Source of the DNA: Hyphomicrobiales bacterium | GTDB taxonomy: Bacteria; Pseudomonadota; Alphaproteobacteria; Rhizobiales; Beijerinckiaceae | Assembly (NCBI GenBank): GCA_930633525.1 | Contig: CAKNFP010000002.1 | Coordinates: 1,364,001-1,428,000 of the forward strand | Reading direction: 5' to 3' | Length of the DNA stretch: 64,000 nucleotides | Shown: positions 18,003-26,456 of the stretch, one piece after another | Layout of the letters: each line of letters begins with the position of its first letter | How positions within the stretch are numbered: position 1 is the first letter of the stretch | Notes under the pieces: generated by a model | Database searches by the model: none | The model's input: the letters and a program-made list of their open reading frames with translations, nothing else | What the model was told of the DNA's origin: nothing | Translations under genes and position numbers: made by a program

Positions 18003-18818
18003 TCATGAACCCACCTTGGCGAGCACATCGGCGCGCAGGAAGCGCTCGATGAACAGCATGAAAAGCACGGACGGCACTAGGAGGATCAGCGCCGTGATCG
18101 AGGCGACCTGATAGTTGCCGCCCATGGCCGCGTTGTAGAGCAGCAGGGGCAGCGTGATAACCTGCGGCACACCGACGAAGAACGTGCCGGTGAATTCGTC
18201 GAGCGATTCCAGGAAGACGAAGATGCCGCTGGCGATAATGCCAGGCGCCGCGAGCGGAAGCGTGATTGTGAAGAAGGTCCGCAGGGCGGAGGCGCCGATG
18301 TTGCGGGCGGCGAGTTCCAGATCCTTGTCGACGGCAGCGAAGGCGGCCGCCGCGATCCACACGGAATAGACGAGACCGTGTGCGGTATGCACCAGCACGA
18401 CACCGAGCACCGTGCCGTTGATCCCGAGATCGTAGAAGATGCGCGCCACGTTGATGTAGATCGCGACCGACGGAAACGCCTGGGGCAGGAGGAAGATGAT
18501 CATGAACAGGGCGCGCATCGGCAGCTTCAGACGCCCCAAGGCGTAGCCGGCCGGCACCGACAACGCCAGCGCGATCAGGACCGTCAGGACTGCAATCCAG
18601 ATCGACGTCCCGAGCGACGCCATGGCATCCCCCGTCGGGCGAAAGACCTGCTCCCAATAGCGGGTGCCGTAGACGACCGGCAGCTTATAGGGCGTGTACC
18701 AGCGCTCAGCCACCGACCACAGCGCCAGATTGGCCAGAGGACCGAACAGCAGGAAGGCGAAGACGACGAGGAGCGCGCTGGCCAGGGACGCGCGCAGCAA
18801 GGATGCGGCGCGGATCAC
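18003..18818 (-). CDS. ABC transporter permease (PotC/ThiP-like), transporter A
   Basis: This is a 271-residue inner membrane permease with six helices. The cytoplasmic EAA loop reads ELAARNIGASALRTFFTITLP and contacts the ATPase. Its GTG start overlaps the stop of permease 1 (GTGA, 18815-18818). The two permeases pair with the binding protein at 19810 and the ATPase at 20956 as a complete importer. It is last in the operon and abuts the DUF4214 fragment. Polyamine, Fe3+ and organophosphate importers share this architecture; the operator shared with the iol genes suggests an inositol-related substrate. Confidence 0.85.
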   Translation of the reverse strand: MIRAASLLRASLASALLVVFAFLLFGPLANLALWSVAERWYTPYKLPVVYGTRYWEQVFRPTGDAMASLGTSIWIAVLTVLIALALSVPAGYALGRLKLPMRALFMIIFLLPQAFPSVAIYINVARIFYDLGINGTVLGVVLVHTAHGLVYSVWIAAAAFAAVDKDLELAARNIGASALRTFFTITLPLAAPGIIASGIFVFLESLDEFTGTFFVGVPQVITLPLLLYNAAMGGNYQVASITALILLVPSVLFMLFIERFLRADVLAKVGS

Positions 18819-19651
18819 GGCGCGTTCTCCTTCGTCATGCCGTGCCTGAGATAGAGGATCGCGGCGCCGGCGCTGATGAGATAGGTGATGACGCCCAGCG
18901 CATTGGCGGTGGCATAGTCGCCATAGGCGTTGATCCGGAAAGCCATGTCGACCGTCAGCATGGTGGGTTGCGAGCCCGCCACCATCATCGGGACGGAGAG
19001 CACCGAGAGCATGGTGACGAAAGACAGGACGAGCGCGACGAGCAGCGTCGGCAGGACCTGAGGCAGGGCGAGTTCGACCAGCACCCGGAGCCGCGAGGCG
19101 CCGAGATTGCGTCCGGCCTCCAGGGTTGCCCGGTCGAGCGCAGCCAGCGCCCCGGCCAGAAGCAGCGCGACGAACGGCGTCTGCTTCCACACGAAGGTCG
19201 CGATGATGCCGCGCCAGTCGAGAAAGCTGACGGCTTGCAGGGGCTCCATCAGGCCCAAAGAGACGAACGTGTTGTTCATCAGCCCGTTCTTCGCAAGGAA
19301 GGTGCGCATGCATTGCGCGGCGACGATGAACGGGATGAACAGTGGCCAGCGGTAGAGGGCCCGGAGCGTGCCGACGATCCAGGGATTCTCGCCGAGCGTG
19401 AGCGTGCCCGCGATGGCGACCGCCGCAAGCGCCGTCAGGACACAGGACGAGACCACGATGACGATCGTGAAGAGGATGTCGCTGGAATAGAGTTCATAAG
19501 CTTTTGCGAAAGCCTGCAGCGAAAAGCCGCCATCCGGGCCGCTGAATGCCGAGATGAGGGAGAAGCACAGCGGATAGAGAAAAAGTGCGGCCACGAGTGC
19601 AAGACCGGGCGCGATCAGCAGCAAGGCAAGCTGACGTTGGGACAGGCTCAT
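18815..19651 (-). CDS. ABC transporter permease (PotB-like), transporter A
   Basis: This 278-residue permease starts MSLSQRQLALLLIAPGLALV and has six helices. Its EAA loop reads TLEAGRNLGASRLRVLVELA and then LPQVLPTL. It lies 158 bases downstream of the binding protein gene, across a strong stem-loop, and overlaps permease 2 by four bases. The pair is of the PotB/PotC type with separate permeases, unlike transporter B further right, in which both halves are fused. Confidence 0.85.
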   Translation of the reverse strand: MSLSQRQLALLLIAPGLALVAALFLYPLCFSLISAFSGPDGGFSLQAFAKAYELYSSDILFTIVIVVSSCVLTALAAVAIAGTLTLGENPWIVGTLRALYRWPLFIPFIVAAQCMRTFLAKNGLMNNTFVSLGLMEPLQAVSFLDWRGIIATFVWKQTPFVALLLAGALAALDRATLEAGRNLGASRLRVLVELALPQVLPTLLVALVLSFVTMLSVLSVPMMVAGSQPTMLTVDMAFRINAYGDYATANALGVITYLISAGAAILYLRHGMTKENAP

Positions 19652-19769
19652 GACGGCGATTCTCGGCAGGGGAGGGCGACGTCCCGGATGGGCGTGCCGG
19701 CAATGGCAATCCGAGGTCCATGCCTTCAGTCATTCAGGCGTGGAACCCGGCTCTTCAGTGTGTGGAGCA

Positions 19770-19796
19770 GGATGCTGGCGCGAGCGCCTGGCATCC
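19770..19796 (-). terminator. Stem-loop after the binding-protein gene
   Basis: GGATGCTGGCGC (19770-19781) pairs with GCGCCTGGCATCC (19784-19796) with one bulge, 14 bases downstream of the binding-protein stop. No T-tract follows. Such hairpins commonly stabilise the upstream message, giving more binding protein than permease. Confidence 0.6.
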
Positions 19797-19809
19797 CGCA
19801 CGGCGACGC

Positions 19810-20940
19810 TCAGTTCGCGACCTTCTTCTCGTAGCCTTCCAGAATGTCGTTGAAGTAGGGCGCGATCGGGAAGGGCTTGGCGTTCGTCGAGAGATCAGCC
19901 GGGGTGATATCGGTGAAAAGCTTGTCCCAGGCGGCCTTGTCGAGCTTGCCCTCAAGGTTCTTGGCGTCGATGCCCGGGTACCAGTTGAACTTCTTGACGA
20001 TACCGTCCGCCTGGACCTGTGGGCTCGTGGCGAGCGCGATGAACTCGCTGGCGAGCTTCTGCTGCGCCGACTTCTCGGGGACCGCGTAATACATCGGCTG
20101 GCCGGGCATGCCGGGCGCTGCCAGCTTGAGCTTCATGTTCGGCGGCAGCTTGCCGTCAGCCTGCCAGGAATAGAACATGTCGACCCACACCGGACCCATG
20201 GCGATTTCGCCGCGGTTGAGCATGTCGAGCGTGCCGGCGTTGCCGGGGGTGATAACGACGTTCTTGTTGAAGTCCTTGAGTTCAGTGAAGGCCTTGTCCC
20301 ACTTGGCCTTTTCGGCCGGGTCATAGGGCCCCGTCATCAATTTTCCGGCATCGCCGCCGAAGGCATAGACCCAGCCGGCCACGAAGGCGACGCCCGACAT
20401 GCCGCCCTTGATGCCATTGTAGCCGAACTGCTTGGGGTTCTTCGTCACCCACTCCCTAAGCTCAACGAAATTGTTCGGCGGTGTCTTGAGCATATCGGCA
20501 TTGTAGGCGAGCGCCGTCTGGGACTGGAACATCGGCATGACATAGCCCGACACATCCGAACCAAGCGCGTTCTTGGCGGTCTCGCTGGACACCAGCTTGG
20601 CGGTATCCACCTTGTCCGTGTATTTCGCGAGGAGCCCCTCCTTCACCATGGCGCCCGCCGCCTTCTGGTGAATCACGACCACGTCGAAGTCACTGGCGCT
20701 GGCTCCCTTCTGGGCATCCAGCTTCTCGTAGATCTTCTGCGAGCCGGCATCGCCTGGACCAGTGCCGACGGAAACGACTTTCACGCCGGGATGGCTCTTC
20801 TCGAACAGGGGTCCGAGATAGTCCTTCACGTAGTCGACCATGTTCTGGTCGCCCGCGGAGGCGACGTTGAGGGTCTGCGCGTGGACGGGGGATGCTGCGG
20901 CAAGCGCCGCCAGTGAACAGGCGATGGTGAGGATGCGCAT
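19810..20940 (-). CDS. ABC transporter substrate-binding protein, transporter A
   Basis: This 376-residue periplasmic protein has a Sec signal (MRILTIACSLAALAAASPVHA, cleavage after HA). The mature part resembles the PotD/Fe3+-type bilobed proteins: LNVASAGDQNMVDYVKDYLG, FDVVVIHQKAAGAMV, and GEIAMGPVWVDMFYSWQADG in the hinge/pocket region. It is the second gene of the operon (15 bases after the ATPase gene). The substrate is not readable from sequence. Because its promoter carries the same palindrome as the iol divergent promoter, an inositol derivative is the leading inference. Confidence 0.85.
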   Translation of the reverse strand: MRILTIACSLAALAAASPVHAQTLNVASAGDQNMVDYVKDYLGPLFEKSHPGVKVVSVGTGPGDAGSQKIYEKLDAQKGASASDFDVVVIHQKAAGAMVKEGLLAKYTDKVDTAKLVSSETAKNALGSDVSGYVMPMFQSQTALAYNADMLKTPPNNFVELREWVTKNPKQFGYNGIKGGMSGVAFVAGWVYAFGGDAGKLMTGPYDPAEKAKWDKAFTELKDFNKNVVITPGNAGTLDMLNRGEIAMGPVWVDMFYSWQADGKLPPNMKLKLAAPGMPGQPMYYAVPEKSAQQKLASEFIALATSPQVQADGIVKKFNWYPGIDAKNLEGKLDKAAWDKLFTDITPADLSTNAKPFPIAPYFNDILEGYEKKVAN

Positions 20941-20955
20941 GGGCTTGGCTCCTGG

Positions 20956-22068
20956 TTAGGCAGCAATGGCGGCCTCCGCCGCCGGGAAGATGTGAAGTCG
21001 CTCGGTGGGAATGCGAAGGCTGACCGCGCCGCCGGGTTCATGGCGCGCGGCGTCGTCGACGGTGATCTGCCGGCCGACCGCCTCGACGCGATAGCGGTAG
21101 AGCCCGCCGGGATAGCTGCGCGCGACGATCTGGCCTGGTACGAGGAGATCCCCGCGCGGATCGGCATCCGGCGCGTCCAGACTGGCGATATCGTCACGGA
21201 AATAGGCGACAGCCTCCCCTGCCGGGTGTGCCGGCGCATCCCTGTTCGTAAGGTGGACGACGGCGCCGCCGGCCTTCAGAACCGTCCCGCTCCCGGTGTG
21301 CTCGACATGCACGGGCAGGACGTTCTCCGCGCCCATGAAATTGGCGACGAAGGCGCTCGCAGGCTGGTCGTAAACCTCCTCGGGGCTTCCCACCTGGGCG
21401 ACCCGGCCGGCCTGCATGATGACGAGCCGATCCGCCATCGTCATGGCTTCCTCGCGATCATGGGTGACATGGATGGCGGTGACGCCGAGCCGCTGCTGGA
21501 TCGCGCGGATCTCGTGGCGCATGGTCATACGGATCTTGGCATCGAGATTCGACAGGGGTTCATCGAGCAGCAGGATGCCCGGATCGATGGCGAGCGCCCG
21601 CCCCAGCGCAACGCGCTGGCGTTGCCCGCCCGACAGCGCCGTAACCTTGCGCTCCTCGTAGCCGGACAGGCCGAGCATCGCGAGCAGGGAGGCCACCTTG
21701 GCCGTGATGTCCGCCTTCGGCTTGCCGCGCAGCCTCAGCCCGTAACCCATGTTCTGCAGCACGGTCATGTGCGGCCACAGGGCGTAGGACTGGAACACCA
21801 TCGCCATGCCGCGCTTTTCCGGCGGCAACGGCGCGACATCGCGGTTCCCGACGAGGATCGCCCCCGACGTGACCGGCACGAATCCGCACAGGGATCGCAG
21901 CAGGGTCGTCTTGCCGCAGCCCGACGAACCCAGAAGCGCCGTGAACGTGCCGGGAGCGAAATCGAGGCTGACGCCGTGTAGGACCGGCGTGCCACCATAG
22001 GCAACACGCAGATCACGAACCGCGATGGCCGCACCTGCGCACGACATGGCTTGCGTTTCCGCCTGCAC
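20956..22068 (-). CDS. ABC transporter ATP-binding protein, transporter A
   Basis: This 370-residue importer ATPase of the PotA/UgpC group has Walker A GSSGCGKTTL (about residue 40), Q-loop FQSYALWPHM, signature LSGGQRQRVALGRAL, Walker B ILLLDEPLSNLDA, switch His in IHVTHDREEAM, and a C-terminal TOBE regulatory domain from about residue 240. All catalytic residues are intact. It is the first gene of the operon (20956 upstream of binding protein and permeases) and reads away from the operator at 22107-22126. Confidence 0.92.
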   Translation of the reverse strand: MQAETQAMSCAGAAIAVRDLRVAYGGTPVLHGVSLDFAPGTFTALLGSSGCGKTTLLRSLCGFVPVTSGAILVGNRDVAPLPPEKRGMAMVFQSYALWPHMTVLQNMGYGLRLRGKPKADITAKVASLLAMLGLSGYEERKVTALSGGQRQRVALGRALAIDPGILLLDEPLSNLDAKIRMTMRHEIRAIQQRLGVTAIHVTHDREEAMTMADRLVIMQAGRVAQVGSPEEVYDQPASAFVANFMGAENVLPVHVEHTGSGTVLKAGGAVVHLTNRDAPAHPAGEAVAYFRDDIASLDAPDADPRGDLLVPGQIVARSYPGGLYRYRVEAVGRQITVDDAARHEPGGAVSLRIPTERLHIFPAAEAAIAA

Positions 22069-22106
22069 GATTTACTCCCCCCTTTCTTTGCGGCCCTCGT
22101 CACAAA

Positions 22107-22126
22107 AATGGAATTAATCTTCCATT
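22107..22126. promoter_or_regulatory. Palindromic operator, copy 1 (AATGGAA-N6-TTCCATT)
   Basis: Perfect 7-bp arms flank a 6-base spacer TTAATC, in the 101-bp divergent gap between the transporter A operon and the cyclic phosphodiesterase gene. Identical arms and identical spacing occur at 29289-29308 beside rpiR. This fits a dimeric RpiR-family repressor site controlling both directions. Confidence 0.8.
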
Positions 22127-22169
22127 ACAAGACAGCCTTGGAATAAACATAACGATCCAAAGCCTCCTC

Positions 22170-22706
22170 ATGCAACGGATTTATGATGGCATGCCCCCCT
22201 CCGTCCGATCGATCTGGCTGATGCCAAGCCATGACGATGAGGCGTTGCTCTCGTCGCTGATCCGCGATCTCGCGGATCGTTTCGGGACGCCTCATTTCCA
22301 GCCGCATGTGACGCTGCGCGGCGACACGACGACGCGGACCGACCAGCTCGCCGAGGCCATTGCCGTGGCCGCGCGCCAGGTGGCGATTTTCGCGGAGCCG
22401 ATCAGCACTGTCGAAATCACCGAGGCGTTCTTCAGGGCGTTCTATGCGCGCTTCGCTGTCTCGCTTGCTCTGGAGACGCTGAAGCGCAGCCTGGACCCGG
22501 CGGAAGCCGGTTCATTTCTGCCCCACATCTCGCTGCTTTACGGAACGCTCCCTGCGGAACGGAAAGCGCACGCCGCAGCCGAATTGGGCCGCAGTCTCAG
22601 CGGCCGCTGGATCACTTTCGACCGGATCTGCGTGGTCAGCTCTGGACAGGACATCCCCATATCCGAGTGGTCCATCCTCGCGACAGAGCCCCTGAGGATG
22701 GGCTGA
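22170..22706 (+). CDS. 2H phosphoesterase (cyclic phosphodiesterase-like, PF07823 type)
   Basis: This 178-residue cytoplasmic protein carries the two H-x-T/S-L signatures of the 2H superfamily: FQPHVTLRGD (about residue 50) and FLPHISLLYG (about residue 118). In plant CPDases and LigT-like enzymes the two motifs hydrolyse 1,2- or 2,3-cyclic phosphates to monophosphates. Both motifs are intact and the length is typical. An ATG at 22188 is an alternative start. The gene is transcribed divergently from transporter A with the shared operator between them. This suggests that the imported compound is a cyclic phosphate, for example inositol 1,2-cyclic phosphate; that is inference. Confidence 0.8.
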   Translation: MQRIYDGMPPSVRSIWLMPSHDDEALLSSLIRDLADRFGTPHFQPHVTLRGDTTTRTDQLAEAIAVAARQVAIFAEPISTVEITEAFFRAFYARFAVSLALETLKRSLDPAEAGSFLPHISLLYGTLPAERKAHAAAELGRSLSGRWITFDRICVVSSGQDIPISEWSILATEPLRMG

Positions 22707-22848
22707 GACTAAGCTGCGAAGTCAGGATGCGCTTTTTGGGGCAGGGGCACGGAGCCGCTGATACGGAAGGCACTGTGATATCCGCGGACGATGCCGATCT
22801 ACGCAAACTGTCGCGACGAGCGACCGCGTATGAAGCCCGGCACAGACG

Positions 22849-23652
22849 TCACGATCCCAGCATCCACTCATGCGCCGGGTCGTTGTGAAACTTCCAGATA
22901 CGCTTCGGTCCCGCCATGACATTGAGATAATACAGGTCGTAGCCATGGGGCGCGCCGACAGGATGGTAGCCGCGCGGCACAAGGACGACGTCGCCGTCCG
23001 CGAAGGCGAAGGTCTCATCGAGCGACCGGTCATCGGTGTAGACGCGCTGGAAGCCGAAGCCCTGCGGCGGGTGCAGCCGGTGATAGTAGGTTTCCTCGAG
23101 CTGCGACTCGGCGGGCAGCCTGTCCGCGTCGTGCTTGTGCGGCGGATAGCTCGACCAGCAGCCCGCGGGCGTAATGACCTCCACCACCAGCAAACCGTCG
23201 GCAGGCTCCGTCTCCGGCAGAATATTGCGCACGTGGCGGGTATTGCTGCCCTCGCCCCGCGTCTGGCAACCGACATCCCGTGGCGTGATGAGCCGCGCCG
23301 GACGTGCACCGACGACACCCGGCGCGGAGCATACCGCAACCTCGCAGGGACCCTCAGCCGTGATCGACCACTGCGATCCCGCTGGCACGTAAAGCGACCA
23401 CGGGTCGGCCTCGAAGGGCGAGGCACGGCCGCCGATGACGCCGAAATCGGTCTCGCCGGCCGTCGCGGTGACCTTGCCGGACAACAGCACGAGGCAGTGC
23501 TCGCGGTCGCCGGTGGCGCGGGTGAGCGTCTGGCCGTCCGCCAGCCGATGAACGGCGAAGCCCACATGGCTCCAGCCGGCGCTCTCCGGTGTTATGGTCT
23601 GCACGCATCCCTCGGCGTCGGCCGCCTGCGGCTTGACGAGTAACTTGGACAT
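22849..23652 (-). CDS. iolB: 5-deoxy-glucuronate isomerase
   Basis: This 267-residue cupin enzyme converts 5-deoxy-D-glucuronate to 5-dehydro-2-deoxygluconate (DKG) in myo-inositol degradation. Family features seen are REHCLVLLSGKVTA, PPHKHD (metal-binding histidines), LEETYYHRLHPPQGFGFQRVY and VLVPRGYHPV. The ATG at 23652 opens MSKLLVKPQAADAEG, the usual start, and the length is normal. It is the last gene of the iolC-D-E-B run, 13 bases after iolE, and converges with the phosphodiesterase gene. Confidence 0.93.
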   Translation of the reverse strand: MSKLLVKPQAADAEGCVQTITPESAGWSHVGFAVHRLADGQTLTRATGDREHCLVLLSGKVTATAGETDFGVIGGRASPFEADPWSLYVPAGSQWSITAEGPCEVAVCSAPGVVGARPARLITPRDVGCQTRGEGSNTRHVRNILPETEPADGLLVVEVITPAGCWSSYPPHKHDADRLPAESQLEETYYHRLHPPQGFGFQRVYTDDRSLDETFAFADGDVVLVPRGYHPVGAPHGYDLYYLNVMAGPKRIWKFHNDPAHEWMLGS

Positions 23653-23665
23653 CGCAGTTCGAAGC

Positions 23666-24565
23666 TCAGGCGAGCCCCGCCTCCTTGAGACTTTGCTTGA
23701 GATGGGCAACGCCCTTTTTCGCATAGGTGAGCGGATGCGCCTTTTCCGGATCCTGCTCGGCCTCGACGACGACCCAGCCGGAATAGCCCGGCAACGCCTT
23801 GAACACGGCAGCATAGTCGACCATGCCGTCGCCCGGCACCGTATAGACGCCGAGTTCGCCTCCCTTGCCCAGCACCGCATCGAGGAAGCTCCAGTCCTCG
23901 GCACGCGCCTGTTCCATCACGGGGCGGCGCACATCCTTGGCATGCACATGGCTGATGCGCGGGCGATAGCGCCGCGCGAGCGCGGCCGGATCGGCCCCGC
24001 CCCAGGTGGCATGGCCGGTGTCGAGCAGGAGATGCACGACCTCGCCGGTCGCTGCCATGAAGGCGTTGATATCGGCCTCGCTCTCGACGATCGTGCCCAT
24101 GTGGTGGTGGTAGACCAGCCGCACACCCTCCGCGTAGGTCCGCTCGGCGACCTCCGTGATGCACCGGCCGAACTCCGCCCAGTCGCCGGCCTTCATCACC
24201 GGCCGTTGCGACAGGGGCCGCGACCGGTCGCCATGGATGGCGTTCGAGGTTTCGGCGAAGACGAGCACGGTTGAGCCCATCGCCTTCAGGAGGTCGAGAT
24301 GCGGCCTGAGATGCTGCATCTCGACCTCGGCGTCGCGGCGCAACAGTTCGGCCGAATACCAGCCGGAGATACAGGCCATGCCGAAGGGCGCGAGCGCGGC
24401 CTTCAGCGCCTCCGGTTCGCGCGGGAACTTGTGGCCGAGCTCCATGCCCTCGAATCCGGCCTCGCGCGCCTCAGCGAGGCAGGTCTCCAGCGTGGTGGCG
24501 CCGCCGATATCCTGCAGGTCGTCGTTCGACCAACCGATGGGGTTGGCGCCGATGCGAATTGCCAT
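23666..24565 (-). CDS. iolE: myo-Inosose-2 dehydratase
   Basis: This 299-residue TIM-barrel protein removes water from 2-keto-myo-inositol to give 3D-trihydroxycyclohexane-1,2-dione. Diagnostic stretches are IGANPIGWSNDD at the start, FEGMELGHKFP, VRLVYHHHMGTIVES (metal ligands), LLLDTGHATWGGADP and RISHVHAKDVR. The motifs and length are complete. It lies 12 bases downstream of iolD and is co-transcribed. Confidence 0.95.
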   Translation of the reverse strand: MAIRIGANPIGWSNDDLQDIGGATTLETCLAEAREAGFEGMELGHKFPREPEALKAALAPFGMACISGWYSAELLRRDAEVEMQHLRPHLDLLKAMGSTVLVFAETSNAIHGDRSRPLSQRPVMKAGDWAEFGRCITEVAERTYAEGVRLVYHHHMGTIVESEADINAFMAATGEVVHLLLDTGHATWGGADPAALARRYRPRISHVHAKDVRRPVMEQARAEDWSFLDAVLGKGGELGVYTVPGDGMVDYAAVFKALPGYSGWVVVEAEQDPEKAHPLTYAKKGVAHLKQSLKEAGLA

Positions 24566-24577
24566 GTCGTCCTCGTC

Positions 24578-26419
24578 TCAGTTGTCGCGCCGCGCGAGCG
24601 CCTCGTCGTAGTGGCGGCGCGCCGCCTTGACCTCGTCACGCACGGACATTTCGGGCACCGCGACATCCCACCAATGGCCGCCGGCATCGGTGGAGGCCAG
24701 AGGGTCCGTGTCGATCACGATGACGCTGGTGCGGTCATGGCCGCGCGCCTCCGCGAGCGCACTCTCGAGCTCGGCGAGGCCGCCCACCTTGCGCGAGAGG
24801 GCCCCCAGCGACGCCGCATGCGCGGCGAAATCGATCTCCGGCAGCGTCTCATGGCGGGTGTCACGCAACAGATTGTTGAAGGGCGCGCCGCCGGTGGCAT
24901 TCTGCAGGCGGTTGATGCAGCCGAAGCCGTGGTTGTCGAGCACGACGATAGTCAGCTTCGCGCCCAGCATCACCGAGGTGGCGATCTCTGAATTCATCAT
25001 GAGGTAGGAGCCATCGCCGACCATGACGATGACGTCGCGCGCCGGATCGGCGAGCTTGGCGCCTAGCCCGCCGGCGATCTCGTAGCCCATGCAGGAATAG
25101 CCGTATTCCATGTGGTAGCCGCCGGGCGCCCCGGGCTGCCAGAGCTTGTGCAACTCGCCGGGTAGGCCCCCGGCCGCGCACAGCACGATATCGCTCGGTG
25201 CGCTCTGGCGCTGGACGGCGCCGATCACCTGGGCATCGCTCGGCAGGTCAGCGTTCCCCGCCGCCGTGTAGCGCGCCGCGGTCTCGAGCCAGTCCGCGCG
25301 GGCGGCCTCGGCGCCGGCGCGCCACGCCGCCGGCGCCGTCCAGCCCGCCAGCGCCGCGGTAATTCCCGCAAGGCCTGCCTTCGCATCGGCGACTAGCGGC
25401 CGCGCGCGGTGCTTGCCGGCATCGAAGGCCTGCGTGTTCAGGCCGATGATCTGAACGGCGGGATCATCGAACAGCGTCCAGGAGCCGGTGGTGAAATCCT
25501 GCAGCCGCGTCCCGACAGCCAGCACGACATCGGCGCGCCGTGCCGCCTCGTTGGCGGCGGCCGTACCGGTGACGCCGATGGCGCCCAGATTCAGCGGATG
25601 TCCGTGTGGCAAGCTGCTCTTGCCGCCCTGGGTCTCCGCCGCCGGGATGCCGTGTGCGGTGCAGAATTCCGCGAGCGCCTGTTCCGCCTCGCTGTAGAGC
25701 ACGCCACCGCCGGCCACCACCAGTGGGCGCCTCGCATCCCGGAGGAGCGCGATCGCCTGTTCAAGTTCCGCCTCGTCCGGCCGCAGGCGCCGAGGCCGCC
25801 AGAGGCGCTCGGCGAAAAAGCTCTCGGGATAATCATAGGCCTCGGTCTGCACGTCCTGGCAGAGCGCGAGCGTCACCGGCCCGCAATCGGCCGTGTCGGT
25901 CAGCACCTGCATCGCCCGGTCGAAGGCCGGAATGAGCTGCTCGGGTCGCGTGATGCGATCGAAATAGCGCGAAACCGGGCGAAAACAGTCGTTCGCGGAG
26001 ACGGTGCCGTCCCCGAAATCCTCGATCTGCTGCAAGACCGGGTCCGGCCGGCGTCCGGCGAAAACGTCGCCGGGAAGCAGCAGCAGCGGCAGGCGGTTGA
26101 CATGGGCGACGGCAGCCGCCGTGACCATGTTGGTCGCGCCCGGTCCGATCGAGCTCGTCACCGCCATCATCCGCCGCCGCCGCGCGGTCTTGGCGAAGGC
26201 GATGGCCGCATGCGCCATGGCTTGCTCGTTGTGGGCGCGAAGCGTGGGCAGGCGGTCGCGCGCACCATGGAGCGCCTCGCCGAGCCCGGCGACATTGCCA
26301 TGTCCGAAGATCGCCCAGACGGCCGCGAAGATCGGTTCCACCCGTCCCCCGACCATCGTCTTCTGTGCCGCCATGGCTGCGACCAGCGCCTGCGCCATGG
26401 TGAGCCTTACTGTTGCCAT
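24578..26419 (-). CDS. iolD: 3D-(3,5/4)-trihydroxycyclohexane-1,2-dione acylhydrolase
   Basis: This 613-residue ThDP-dependent enzyme opens the inositol ring to give 5-deoxy-glucuronate. The ATG at 26419 (MATVRLTMAQALVAAMAAQK) follows GGAGGGGG, and the open frame extending upstream overlaps iolC and was not used. Visible features are GHGNVAGLGEAL, the activating region SSIGPGATNMVTAAA, central domain VLAVGTRLQDFTTGSW, and the cofactor site EYGYSCMGYEIAGGLGAKLA followed by VMVGDGSYLMMNSEIATSV and NHGFGCINRLQ. All expected motifs are present. Confidence 0.95.
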   Translation of the reverse strand: MATVRLTMAQALVAAMAAQKTMVGGRVEPIFAAVWAIFGHGNVAGLGEALHGARDRLPTLRAHNEQAMAHAAIAFAKTARRRRMMAVTSSIGPGATNMVTAAAVAHVNRLPLLLLPGDVFAGRRPDPVLQQIEDFGDGTVSANDCFRPVSRYFDRITRPEQLIPAFDRAMQVLTDTADCGPVTLALCQDVQTEAYDYPESFFAERLWRPRRLRPDEAELEQAIALLRDARRPLVVAGGGVLYSEAEQALAEFCTAHGIPAAETQGGKSSLPHGHPLNLGAIGVTGTAAANEAARRADVVLAVGTRLQDFTTGSWTLFDDPAVQIIGLNTQAFDAGKHRARPLVADAKAGLAGITAALAGWTAPAAWRAGAEAARADWLETAARYTAAGNADLPSDAQVIGAVQRQSAPSDIVLCAAGGLPGELHKLWQPGAPGGYHMEYGYSCMGYEIAGGLGAKLADPARDVIVMVGDGSYLMMNSEIATSVMLGAKLTIVVLDNHGFGCINRLQNATGGAPFNNLLRDTRHETLPEIDFAAHAASLGALSRKVGGLAELESALAEARGHDRTSVIVIDTDPLASTDAGGHWWDVAVPEMSVRDEVKAARRHYDEALARRDN

Positions 26420-26456
26420 CGCCCCCTCCTCACGGCCGCCGCGGCTCAAGCCCTCG

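Noticed and set aside
18803..19834. A 343-codon plus-strand open frame across transporter A permease 1
   Set aside because: Antisense to a well-supported permease, with biased composition (Arg/Asp/Gln-rich). The same applies to long frames at 25409-26608 and 26841-28541 opposite the iol genes.
19810..22068. Transporter A as an iron importer
   Set aside because: The fold family includes iron binders, but there is no iron-related gene nearby and the operator links it to inositol genes, so iron was not used as the call.
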